From the NCBI GenBank assembly GCA_045541115.1, contig JAZQIM010000012.1, positions 62,001 to 126,000 on the forward strand: 64,000 bases of DNA. The letters run 5' to 3'. The translations under genes were made by a program, and so were the position numbers. Below the pieces are notes generated by a model. It was not told the DNA's origin and ran no database searches. It was given only the letters and a program-made list of their open reading frames with translations. Each line of letters begins with the position of its first letter. Position 1 is the stretch's first letter. This document shows positions 32,839 through 40,133 of this stretch, in pieces. The DNA comes from Aphodoplasma sp045541115. Lineage in GTDB: Bacteria; Bacillota; Clostridia; UBA1381; UMGS1253.

Positions 32839-33264
32839 ATGGCACAGAAAGTTGCAGGTTACATTAAGTTGCAGATTGCTGCAGGTAAGGCAACACCCGC
32901 ACCGCCTGTTGGTCCTGCATTAGGTCAGCACGGTGTGAACATTATGCAATTCTGTAAGGAGTTTAACGAAAAGACAGCAAAGGATGCTGGTCTTATAATA
33001 CCGGTTGTTATAACTGTATATGCAGACCGTTCCTTCTCGTTTATCACAAAAACTCCTCCGGCAGCCGTTCTTTTAAAGAAGGCATGCAAAATCGAGAAAG
33101 CTTCCGGCGTACCGAACAAGAATAAGGTTGCTACAATTTCTAAAGATGCAGTTCGTCAGATTGCAGAGCAGAAGATGCCTGATTTGAATGCTGCAAGTAT
33201 CGAAGCTGCTATTAGCATGATTTCGGGTACGGCAAGAAGCATGGGTATTGTAGTCGAGGACTAA
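32839..33264 (+). CDS. rplK: 50S ribosomal protein L11
   Basis: 141 aa, ATG after AAGGAGGTG. Component of the GTPase-associated centre. KVAGYIKLQIAAGKATPAPPVGPALGQHG is the invariant N-terminal block, and KTPPAAVLLKKA and GTARSMGIVVE follow in the C-terminal rRNA-binding domain. Followed by rplA after a second L1-site-like leader. Confidence 0.98.
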   Translation: MAQKVAGYIKLQIAAGKATPAPPVGPALGQHGVNIMQFCKEFNEKTAKDAGLIIPVVITVYADRSFSFITKTPPAAVLLKKACKIEKASGVPNKNKVATISKDAVRQIAEQKMPDLNAASIEAAISMISGTARSMGIVVED

Positions 33265-33328
33265 TTTGGCGAAAGCCAAAGGTGAAATCGTGGGAGAAGC
33301 GGTAAAAGGTACTGCTTTGTTTGACCAC
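33265..33328 (+). promoter_or_regulatory. rplK-rplA spacer with second L1-stalk-like hairpin
   Basis: A TTTGGC-GAAA-GCCAAA hairpin (33265-33280) is followed by GTGG-GAG, an 8-bp stem AAGCGGTA/TACTGCTT, and TGTTTGA-CCAC (33290-33328). The outer frame and asymmetric loop repeat those before rplK. Confidence 0.6.
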
Positions 33329-33347
33329 ATAAGGAGGAAAGGTTAAT

Positions 33348-34043
33348 ATGTTTAGAGGTAAAAAGTATAAGGACAGCATAGCGTTGTACGATAAAACTAA
33401 GACATATGACCCCACAGAAGCTCTCGATATTGCCATTAAAACTTCAAAGGCAAAATTCGACGAAACTGTTGAGGTTCATATCAAGTTAGGCGTTGACTCA
33501 AGACACGCTGATCAGCAGGTTAGAGGCGCAGTTGTGCTTCCGCATGGTACAGGTAAGGTTGCTCGCGTTCTTGTTTTTGCAAAAGGCGACAAAGTTGCTG
33601 AGGCAGAAGCAGCAGGCGCCGATTTCGTTGGCGGCGAGGAGTTAATTCCGAAAATCCAAAATGATAACTGGTTTGATTATGACGTTGTTGTTGCAACACC
33701 TGACATGATGGGCGTTGTAGGTCGTCTTGGTAAGGTACTTGGTCCGAAAGGTCTTATGCCGTCACCAAAGGCAGGCACAGTTACACCTGATGTTACAAGA
33801 GCAATCAACGAAATTAAATCAGGTAAAATCGAGTACAGACTCGATAAGACAAACATTATTCACTGCCCAATTGGTAAGGCTTCATTTGGTACAGAGAAGC
33901 TTGTAGAAAACTACAAGACACTCATCGGTGCTATTATCAAAGCTAAGCCGGCAGCAGCAAAAGGTCAGTATTTAAAGAGCATCGCTGTTGCATCGACAAT
34001 GGGTCCGGGAATAAAAATCAATCCTGCAAGAGCAGAAGCATAA
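33348..34043 (+). CDS. rplA: 50S ribosomal protein L1
   Basis: 231 aa, ATG after AAGGAGGAAAGG. Forms the mobile L1 stalk and can repress its own operon. YDPTEALDIAIKTSKAKFDETVEVHIKLGVD, VVLPHGTGKVARVLVFAKGD, and GRLGKVLGPKGLMPSPKAGTV are family blocks. Full length. It is followed by a separate promoter and leader for rplJL. Confidence 0.98.
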   Translation: MFRGKKYKDSIALYDKTKTYDPTEALDIAIKTSKAKFDETVEVHIKLGVDSRHADQQVRGAVVLPHGTGKVARVLVFAKGDKVAEAEAAGADFVGGEELIPKIQNDNWFDYDVVVATPDMMGVVGRLGKVLGPKGLMPSPKAGTVTPDVTRAINEIKSGKIEYRLDKTNIIHCPIGKASFGTEKLVENYKTLIGAIIKAKPAAAKGQYLKSIAVASTMGPGIKINPARAEA

Positions 34044-34062
34044 AATATTTTATAATTTGCTC

Positions 34063-34091
34063 TTGACAGCACAGTAAAAATGTGTTAAAAT
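34063..34091 (+). promoter_or_regulatory. Promoter for rplJL
   Basis: TTGACA (34063-34068), 17-nt spacer, TAAAAT (34086-34091). Confidence 0.8.
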
Positions 34092-34111
34092 TGATGATGT
34101 TATAAAAATTG

Positions 34112-34269
34112 ATATTTCTTCCGTAGACAGCAGGTGGTGCTTGTCACCATAATAAGCGTTGCTTTCCTGCCGAGGTGGGCATAGTAATTTTTGGCGTATT
34201 ATGTGCGCTATATGATTGCTTTTTAACGGCTCTCTCGTGTTTGCGGGAGAGTCGATTTTGATTTTTACC
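34112..34269 (+). ncRNA. Ribosomal protein L10 leader with terminator
   Basis: The leader has CCGTAGACAGCAGGTGGTGC, CTTGTCACC and CCTGCCGAGGTGGG, the conserved segments of the Firmicutes L10 leader, which binds L10(L12)4 to control rplJL. It ends in a terminator: GGCTCTCTCG (34228-34237), 6-nt loop, CGGGAGAGTC (34244-34253), then GATTTTGATTTTT. Confidence 0.85.
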
Positions 34270-34295
34270 TTAAATTACAGGAGGTGAAATACCAC

Positions 34296-34835
34296 ATGCC
34301 AAGTGAAAAGGTTTTAAGCGAAAAGAAAAAGGTAGTAGCTGAACTTACAGAAACACTTAAGAGTGCACAAGCAGGTGTTTTGTTCGACTATCGCGGTTTG
34401 ACAGTTGAAGAAGATACAAAGCTCAGAAATGAACTTCGTGCTGCAGGTGTCAGCTATCATGTTGTAAAGAACACACTTACGCGTTTTGCGTCAAAAGAAG
34501 TTGGTCTTGATGAACTTGATCCGATTTTGCACGGTCCTACAGCTCTTGCTGTTTCATCTACAGATGCAATTGCACCGGCAAAAGTACTTGCTAAGTTTGC
34601 TAAGGATAATGATGTTGTCAGCATTAAGGCAGGTTTCGTTGATGGCAAGGTTATCGATGAGAAGGGTGTTATTGAGCTTTCAAAGCTTCCGTCAAAGGAA
34701 GAGCTTATCGCAAAACTTATGGGCAGCTTGAATGCGCCTGTATCCGGAGTTGTCAACATTTTGCAGGGAAATATCCGTGCTATGGCAATTGCGCTTAACG
34801 CTTATGCGGAAAAGAAAGCCGCAGCAGGCGAGTAA
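34296..34835 (+). CDS. rplJ: 50S ribosomal protein L10
   Basis: 179 aa from ATG 34296 after AGGAGGTG (a GTG four codons earlier is part of the ribosome site). Base of the L7/L12 stalk. FDYRGLTVEEDTKLRNELRAAGVSYHVVKNTL and ALNAYAEKK (C-terminal L12-binding helix) are typical. Preceded by the L10 leader, so probably autoregulated. Confidence 0.97.
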   Translation: MPSEKVLSEKKKVVAELTETLKSAQAGVLFDYRGLTVEEDTKLRNELRAAGVSYHVVKNTLTRFASKEVGLDELDPILHGPTALAVSSTDAIAPAKVLAKFAKDNDVVSIKAGFVDGKVIDEKGVIELSKLPSKEELIAKLMGSLNAPVSGVVNILQGNIRAMAIALNAYAEKKAAAGE

Positions 34836-34893
34836 TATCATATTAAACTAATTAAAACTAAAAAATTATTTAAAATTATGGAGGTACATTAAA

Positions 34894-35280
34894 ATGAGTG
34901 AAAAAGTTACAAGTGTTTTAGACGCAATTAAGGAGCTTACAGTATTAGAGGTTTCTGAACTAGTTAAGGCTATGGAAGAGGAGTTTGGCGTAAGCGCTGC
35001 TGCTCCTGTTGCTGTTGCAGCTGTTGCTGCTGGCGGTGCTGCTGATGCAGGTGCTGCTGCTGCAGAGAAGAGCGAGTTCGACGTTATCCTTGCTGATGCA
35101 GGTGCTGAGAAAGTTAAGGTTATCAAGGTTGTTCGTGAGATCACAGGTCTTGGTCTTAAGGAAGCAAAAGACCTCGTTGATGGCGCTCCTAAGCCGGTTA
35201 AAGAAGGCGCTTCAAAAGAAGATGCTGATTCAATCAAAGCTAAGCTTGAAGAAGTTGGCGCAAAGGTTGAAGTTAAATAA
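34894..35280 (+). CDS. rplL: 50S ribosomal protein L7/L12
   Basis: 128 aa, ATG after GGAGGT. Stalk protein that recruits translation factors. The N-terminal dimer region (LELSELVKAMEEEFGVSA type), an Ala/Gly-rich hinge, and the C-terminal domain EKSEFDVILADAGAEKVKVIKVVREITGLGLKEAKDLV are all present. Ends the operon at a strong terminator. Confidence 0.98.
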   Translation: MSEKVTSVLDAIKELTVLEVSELVKAMEEEFGVSAAAPVAVAAVAAGGAADAGAAAAEKSEFDVILADAGAEKVKVIKVVREITGLGLKEAKDLVDGAPKPVKEGASKEDADSIKAKLEEVGAKVEVK

Positions 35281-35299
35281 TTTAACTCAAAAAAACATA

Positions 35300-35331
35300 A
35301 AGAAGCTGCATTCATGCAGCTTCTTTTTTTT
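35300..35331 (+). terminator. Terminator of rplJL
   Basis: AAGAAGCTGCA (35300-35310), TTCA loop, TGCAGCTTCTT (35315-35325), followed by a T run. Confidence 0.92.
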
Positions 35332-35340
35332 GTATAAAAA

Positions 35341-35368
35341 ATCAGAGCAGTAAAAGCGCTGCTCTGAT
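35341..35368 (-). terminator. Terminator of the NahK-like kinase gene
   Basis: ATCAGAGCAG (35341-35350), 8-nt loop, CTGCTCTGAT (35359-35368). On the minus strand it is followed by TTTTTTATAC. Confidence 0.85.
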
Positions 35369-35387
35369 TTATCAATGTAATTATGAT

Positions 35388-36464
35388 TTAGATGTATTTC
35401 TTTACAATCTCATTCATTATGGAATCTTTTTCTTCCATATCAGCCACGAGCTTAAGCTGTGTGCGTGCACGATAGAGGTTCTGACCTTCGTAGTGAGTCT
35501 TAAAGTATGTATCGCCGTTTAAATAGTCAGTGAGGAAACGAATTCCACATTCATATGTAAGAAGTCTTGCAGAGAAAGGAAGAAGTTCCTTTTCCTTTGG
35601 TGTAAGGAATTTGCCTGTTTCTTCAAGGAAACCGCGAGTAAATGCATCGAAGAGATTCATGTCGCAGTAAACTTTGTCGAGGTCATGCTCATCTTCTTCT
35701 GCAGAGCTTGCGCCAAAACGAATTGAATCGCCGAAGTCATAGAGAATTGAACCGGGCATAACAGTATCAAGGTCGATTACACATACAGGCTTATTTGTTT
35801 CATCATCAAGCATAATGTTGTTAAGCTTTGTATCATTATGTGTAACACGAAGCGGAATTTCGCCGCTTGCAATATAGTCAGTAACAACGCTTGTCATATC
35901 CTTGCGTGCAAGAGCAAACTCAATTTCCGGTTTTGCAAGTGCTACGCGTCCACATTTGTCAGCTTCAATAGCTTCGCACAATGCTTCGTAGCGCCATGGG
36001 GTATAGTGGAAGTTCTTAATTGTTTCGCTTAAAAGAGAAGCATCGAAGTCGCTTAACAATTCGAAAAATCTGCCGAAACCTTTTGCTGAATTATAAAATG
36101 TTTCGGCTGAATCACACTTTGAATATGAAGTAGCGTTTTCAATAAAGTCGTACATACGGAAGTACGCGCCATCTTCTGTTTTGTAATAAGGTTTTCCGTC
36201 GAGTGTCGGAATAACGTGAAGAGTACCGCGCTCGCAATCTTCTCCGTTTGCAGCAAGACGCTTGCGAATATGTTCTGTAACAAGCAAGATATTATTCATT
36301 ACATCTTCAGGTGAGAGAAAAATATCGCTGTTAATTCTTTGCAAGATGAATTTTTGATTCGAAGTTGCGAGATATGTGTCGTTGATGTGACCATCGCCGT
36401 AATTGCTAATCGATTGGGATGTGTCAAATTTTGAAAAAATTTCTTTTAAGTTATAGCTTGCCAT
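35388..36464 (-). CDS. N-acetylhexosamine 1-kinase-like sugar kinase (APH fold)
   Basis: 358 aa, ATG after AAGGAGTG. Aminoglycoside-phosphotransferase fold. ISNYGDGHINDTYLAT, FILQRINSDIFLSPEDVMNNI, VTHNDTKLNNIMLD (catalytic Asp and Mg-binding Asn), CVIDLDTVMPG and YDFGDSIRFGASSAEEDE follow the pattern of bifidobacterial NahK, which phosphorylates GlcNAc/GalNAc at C1 for host-glycan salvage. No phosphorylase or transporter of that pathway is beside it here. The kinase family is secure; the exact sugar is inferred. Confidence 0.8.
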   Translation of the reverse strand: MASYNLKEIFSKFDTSQSISNYGDGHINDTYLATSNQKFILQRINSDIFLSPEDVMNNILLVTEHIRKRLAANGEDCERGTLHVIPTLDGKPYYKTEDGAYFRMYDFIENATSYSKCDSAETFYNSAKGFGRFFELLSDFDASLLSETIKNFHYTPWRYEALCEAIEADKCGRVALAKPEIEFALARKDMTSVVTDYIASGEIPLRVTHNDTKLNNIMLDDETNKPVCVIDLDTVMPGSILYDFGDSIRFGASSAEEDEHDLDKVYCDMNLFDAFTRGFLEETGKFLTPKEKELLPFSARLLTYECGIRFLTDYLNGDTYFKTHYEGQNLYRARTQLKLVADMEEKDSIMNEIVKKYI

Positions 36465-36489
36465 AATAACACTCCTTATCTAAATTGTG

Positions 36490-36518
36490 TTTACACGTTT
36501 ATATTAACACGTTTTCAA
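36490..36518 (-). promoter_or_regulatory. Weak promoter and direct repeat before the NahK-like gene
   Basis: Minus strand TTGAAA (36518-36513), 17-nt spacer, TGTAAA (36495-36490). Within it, on the plus strand, TTACACGTTT (36491-36500) and TAACACGTTT (36505-36514) are direct repeats 14 nt apart, a possible operator. Confidence 0.45.
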
Positions 36519-36608
36519 GTGAAAATATTTACCATATAGGACAGCGTTTTTGTCATTTTGGACATTTTTGCCGTTTGATTTACCATACAAACTTTGCTAT
36601 AAAAAATA

Positions 36609-36637
36609 TTGACAAACATAAGCTTTTGATGTAAAAT
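36609..36637 (+). promoter_or_regulatory. Promoter for purC
   Basis: TTGACA (36609-36614), 17-nt spacer, TAAAAT (36632-36637). No purine riboswitch is seen in the following 70 nt. Confidence 0.75.
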
Positions 36638-36707
36638 ATATAAATTGAAGAGATATTTTTGTGTGTGAATTCATATTAACAATATTAAAAATACAGGAGG
36701 CAGTATT

Positions 36708-37391
36708 ATGCAAAAGATTTACGAAGGAAAAACAAAAGATGTGTACGCACTTGACAATGGCAATGTATTGCTTAAGTTTAAAGATGATTGCACAGGTAAA
36801 GACGGGGTTTTTGATCCGGGCGAAAACAGCGTAGGACTAAAGATTGATGGCATAGGTAAGGAAAATTTAAGAACATCGATATATTATTTTGATTTACTTA
36901 AGAAAGCCGGCATAAAGACACATTACGTAAGCGCAAATGTTGACGAAGCTACAATGGAAGTGTTAAATGGCGAAGTATTTGGACATGGTCTTGAGGTAAT
37001 ATGCCGTCTTGTTGCAACAGGTAGTTTTATTCGCAGATACGGAGAGTATATAGAAGATGGTACACCGCTTGAAGGTGGCTATGTGGAATGTACATTTAAA
37101 AATGATGAAAAGGGCGATCCGCTCGTTACATGTGAGGGCCTTGCTGCACTTGGAGTTATGAGCGAAGAGATGTTTGCGAGTATGAAGGAGCAGACACTTA
37201 AAATCACAAAGATAGTTGCTGATGACCTTAAGACAATAGGTCTTGATTTGTGGGACATTAAGTTTGAGTTTGGTTATCACAACAACGAAGTTATTTTGAT
37301 TGATGAGATAGCATCAGGCAATATGCGTGTTTATAAAGACGGAAAGATTGTTGAGCCGGTTGAGCTTACAAAGCTTATTTTAAACAGATAA
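36708..37391 (+). CDS. purC: Phosphoribosylaminoimidazole-succinocarboxamide synthase (SAICAR synthetase)
   Basis: Joins CAIR with aspartate using ATP in purine synthesis. 227 aa. YEGKTKDVYAL is the nucleotide-binding opening, LEVICRLVATGSFIRRYGEY and DLWDIKFEFGYH follow, and ILIDEIASGNMRVYKDG is the closing active-site block. Here DEIASGNMRV replaces the commoner DEISPDTCRL. This resembles a variant seen in other clostridia. ATG after GGAGG. No other pur gene is adjacent. Confidence 0.93.
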   Translation: MQKIYEGKTKDVYALDNGNVLLKFKDDCTGKDGVFDPGENSVGLKIDGIGKENLRTSIYYFDLLKKAGIKTHYVSANVDEATMEVLNGEVFGHGLEVICRLVATGSFIRRYGEYIEDGTPLEGGYVECTFKNDEKGDPLVTCEGLAALGVMSEEMFASMKEQTLKITKIVADDLKTIGLDLWDIKFEFGYHNNEVILIDEIASGNMRVYKDGKIVEPVELTKLILNR

Positions 37392-37480
37392 ATAATTTTT
37401 AGAAGTAAAAAGGGAGGGTGTATAACTCTCCCTTAAATTTGATATAAGAAAAATTTACAGGCGTAAAGGGGGCGGCATTT

Positions 37481-38926
37481 TTGCAGCGTGCAAGCGGAGT
37501 TTTGATGCATATATCTTCATTAAATGGCGATTATTCAATCGGAAGCTTTGGAAAAGAAGCACTTGAGTTTATTGACCGTATCAGCGATGCCGGCTTTGGA
37601 TGGTGGCAGGTGTTGCCGTTTTGCCCTGTAGATGAGTGTAATTCGCCCTATAAATCACAGGCGACCTTTGGATTAAATCCGTATTTTATAGATTTAGAAG
37701 AGCTTTACAAAAAAGGATTGCTTTTAAAAGATGAACTTGAAGAATCAAAGCAAAAAAATATGTATTGCTGCGAATTTGACAGGCTTTATAGTGAGAGATT
37801 ATCCGTTTTAAAGGCTGCGGCGAATCGTGTTTGTGACAAAACGCAAATTAAGGAATTTATTGATTCTCATAAACATATAAGGCAGTTTTGCGAGTATATG
37901 GCATTAAAAGAGCAAAATGATCAAAAGCCGTGGAACGAATGGAAGAATGATAAAGCAGATGAAGACATTATGTTTGTATGGGAATTTATAGAATATGAAT
38001 TTTTCATGCAGTGGCAAAAAATTAGAGCCTATGCCAATTCAAAGGGCGTAAAGATTATTGGCGACGTGCCGATATATGTATCGTATGAAAGCGCAGATGT
38101 GTGGGCAAATAAGGAGTTATTTTTGCTTGATGACGATTTTTCGCCAAAGTGTGTTGCGGGCGTTCCGCCCGATTATTTTTGCAAGGACGGACAGCTTTGG
38201 GGAAATCCTCTCTATGACTGGCAGCGCATGAAGCAAGACGGATATTCATGGTGGCTTGACAGGATGCGCCATATGTTTACGATGTTTGATGGTGTACGTA
38301 TTGACCATTTCCGTGGGATTGAGTCGTATTGGAGCGTGCCATATGGTGCATTAAGTGCGCGTGAAGGAAAATGGGAAGAAGGTCCCGGTGAATCGTTTAT
38401 TGAGGCGATAAAAGAAATTAGTGAAGATAGGCTTATTATCGCCGAGGATCTGGGCGATATAACAAAAGAGGTTGAAATGCTCGTTGAGAAAAGTGGTTTT
38501 CCCGGTATGCGAGTTTTTCAGTTCGGATTTTTGGGTGAAGAAAACAGCCCGCATATGCCGCACAACTACAATGATAGAACTGTTGTATACACAGGGACGC
38601 ATGATAATAACACTCTTTTGGGGTATGTATGGGAGCAGGGCGAAAAAGAGAGAGCGACGATGCTCGAATATTGCGGGTATTTTGAAAAAGATTGGGATAA
38701 GTGCTACGATTCAATTTTCAGAACGATTTATGCGAGCGGTGCACTCCTTACGATTTTCCCGGTTCAGGATTTGCTCGGATACGGTGCCGATACAAGACTT
38801 AACATACCCGGAGTAGCAAAGGGTAACTGGGGCTATCGTGTAACAAAAAAACAACTTGATGAAATTGACTGGCAAAAATTTAAAAGATTTAATAAACTAT
38901 ATGCAAGAACAACAAAAGGCGAGTGA
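37481..38926 (+). CDS. malQ: 4-alpha-glucanotransferase (amylomaltase, GH77)
   Basis: Transfers glucan segments between maltodextrins. 481 aa. TTG start 8 nt after AAAGGGGG, giving MQRASGVLMHISSL. Family blocks: GWWQVLPFCPVDECNSPYKS, GVRIDHFRGIESYW (nucleophile Asp), LIIAEDLGDIT (acid-base Glu) and VYTGTHDNNTLLGY (third Asp). Full length for the family. No other glycogen genes are nearby. A terminator overlaps its stop codon. Confidence 0.95.
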   Translation: MQRASGVLMHISSLNGDYSIGSFGKEALEFIDRISDAGFGWWQVLPFCPVDECNSPYKSQATFGLNPYFIDLEELYKKGLLLKDELEESKQKNMYCCEFDRLYSERLSVLKAAANRVCDKTQIKEFIDSHKHIRQFCEYMALKEQNDQKPWNEWKNDKADEDIMFVWEFIEYEFFMQWQKIRAYANSKGVKIIGDVPIYVSYESADVWANKELFLLDDDFSPKCVAGVPPDYFCKDGQLWGNPLYDWQRMKQDGYSWWLDRMRHMFTMFDGVRIDHFRGIESYWSVPYGALSAREGKWEEGPGESFIEAIKEISEDRLIIAEDLGDITKEVEMLVEKSGFPGMRVFQFGFLGEENSPHMPHNYNDRTVVYTGTHDNNTLLGYVWEQGEKERATMLEYCGYFEKDWDKCYDSIFRTIYASGALLTIFPVQDLLGYGADTRLNIPGVAKGNWGYRVTKKQLDEIDWQKFKRFNKLYARTTKGE

Positions 38927-38952
38927 TCTTAAAGATTGTCGCCTTTTTATTT
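38914..38952 (+). terminator. Terminator of malQ
   Basis: AAAAGGCGA (38914-38922), 16-nt loop, TCGCCTTTT (38939-38947), then TATTTTG. The left arm includes the last codons of malQ. The rest of the spacer to 39173 holds only the next promoter. Confidence 0.85.
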
Positions 38953-39046
38953 TGTCGTTTGGCACTATGTGAGAGCAGATAAAAATCATAAAGCATATGT
39001 TAGGTAAAAAAATACTGCTAAAAGTGATTATGTGCAAATAAAACTC

Positions 39047-39075
39047 TTGAATTATTGGCAAAAAAAGCATATAAT
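39047..39075 (+). promoter_or_regulatory. Promoter for the Nudix-zapA-U32 operon
   Basis: TTGAAT (39047-39052), 17-nt spacer, TATAAT (39070-39075). Confidence 0.75.
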
Positions 39076-39173
39076 AATACTGTATAAGTAAAAATGGGGT
39101 TTTTTTACGGTTTTGTAGAAAGCAAAGCCTTAAAATCATTAAAAATGTGACATTCATATAAAGGAGAAAACAG

Positions 39174-39716
39174 ATGCTATACAAAGAAAAGTTAGTAAAA
39201 TCTGAGAAAATATTTGAAGGAAAAATAATAAGAGTAAAGGTTGATACGGTAGAGATTGCACAAAATAAAAATATTGCAACGCGCGAAATCGTTGAGCATC
39301 CGGGAGGCGTAGCAATTGTTGCAATTACAAATGAAGGCAAGGTATGTCTTGTAAAACAGTACAGAAGACCGTTTGATGACTTTTTGCTCGAAATCCCCGC
39401 AGGAAAGCTTGAGTGGGGAGAAGATCATCGCGAATGTGGAATCCGGGAACTCAGGGAAGAAACAGGATATAGCGCTGAAAAGTTTGAGTATCTTGGCGAG
39501 TTTTATCTTACGCCGGGATTTTGCAACGAAAAAATTCATATATACCTTGCTGAAGGGCTTACAATGGGAGAAAAAGATCTTGATGAAAATGAGTTTACTC
39601 AGGTGTGCGAATACACATTTGATGAGCTAATTGATATGATTATGAAAAACGAAATCAAGGACGGAAAAACGGCAATAGGAATTATGAAGGTATATACGTA
39701 TCTTAATAAAAAATAA
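39174..39716 (+). CDS. Nudix hydrolase, ADP-ribose pyrophosphatase type
   Basis: 180 aa, ATG after AAAGGAG. Nudix box complete: G-x5-E-x7-RELREETGY at about residues 78-100. VEHPGGVAIVAITNEGKVCLV and VKQYRRPFDDFLLEIPAGKLE are typical of the NudF/ADP-ribose pyrophosphatase group, which splits ADP-ribose to AMP and ribose-5-phosphate. Not linked functionally to its neighbours by anything visible; followed 38 nt later by zapA. Confidence 0.92.
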   Translation: MLYKEKLVKSEKIFEGKIIRVKVDTVEIAQNKNIATREIVEHPGGVAIVAITNEGKVCLVKQYRRPFDDFLLEIPAGKLEWGEDHRECGIRELREETGYSAEKFEYLGEFYLTPGFCNEKIHIYLAEGLTMGEKDLDENEFTQVCEYTFDELIDMIMKNEIKDGKTAIGIMKVYTYLNKK

Positions 39717-39754
39717 CATAAATTGTGCAAAAAATATTTTAGGAGGTTTTTCGT

Positions 39755-40099
39755 ATGAGCGAAAAAAATAAGGTGGAGGCAAAAATCAAGGGAAGGTATT
39801 ATACTATCACAGCAAATGAACCGGAGGAATATATCTACAAAATTTGTGCATACGTTGACAGAAAAATCAGTGAGCTAGTAAGAATGAACCCTCGTCTTAG
39901 CACAGATATGGCGGCTGTACTTACAGCAATAAACATTACTGATGAGTTCTATAAAGCTCACGCATCAGAGGACAACCTTCGCAAACAGATACTACAATAT
40001 GATGAAGAAGCAGGCAAGTACGAAAAACACATTAAGCAGCTCGAAGAAAAATTGGCTCAAAAAGAAGCAGAGCTTGCAAAGTTTTTAGAACAGTTTTAG
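39755..40099 (+). CDS. zapA: Cell division protein ZapA
   Basis: 114 aa, ATG after TAGGAGG. Bundles FtsZ filaments. VEAKIKGRYYTITANEPEEYIYKICAYVDRKI is the globular head, and NLRKQILQYDEEAGKYEKHIKQLEEKLAQKEAEL is the C-terminal coiled coil. In clostridia it commonly precedes a U32 protease gene, as here. Confidence 0.9.
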   Translation: MSEKNKVEAKIKGRYYTITANEPEEYIYKICAYVDRKISELVRMNPRLSTDMAAVLTAINITDEFYKAHASEDNLRKQILQYDEEAGKYEKHIKQLEEKLAQKEAELAKFLEQF

Positions 40100-40133
40100 T
40101 TAGTAAATCGAATTATTGCTTGAGGGGTTAATT

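Noticed and set aside
35009..35353. Leu-rich 114-aa frame inside rplL
   Set aside because: Out-of-frame reading of the Ala/Gly-rich hinge of L7/L12.
36638..36707. Purine riboswitch before purC
   Set aside because: No purine aptamer core sequences are present in the short leader.
37410..37434. Terminator between purC and malQ
   Set aside because: AAGGGAG/CTCCCTT can pair, but the stem is short and no T run follows; read-through into malQ is plausible.
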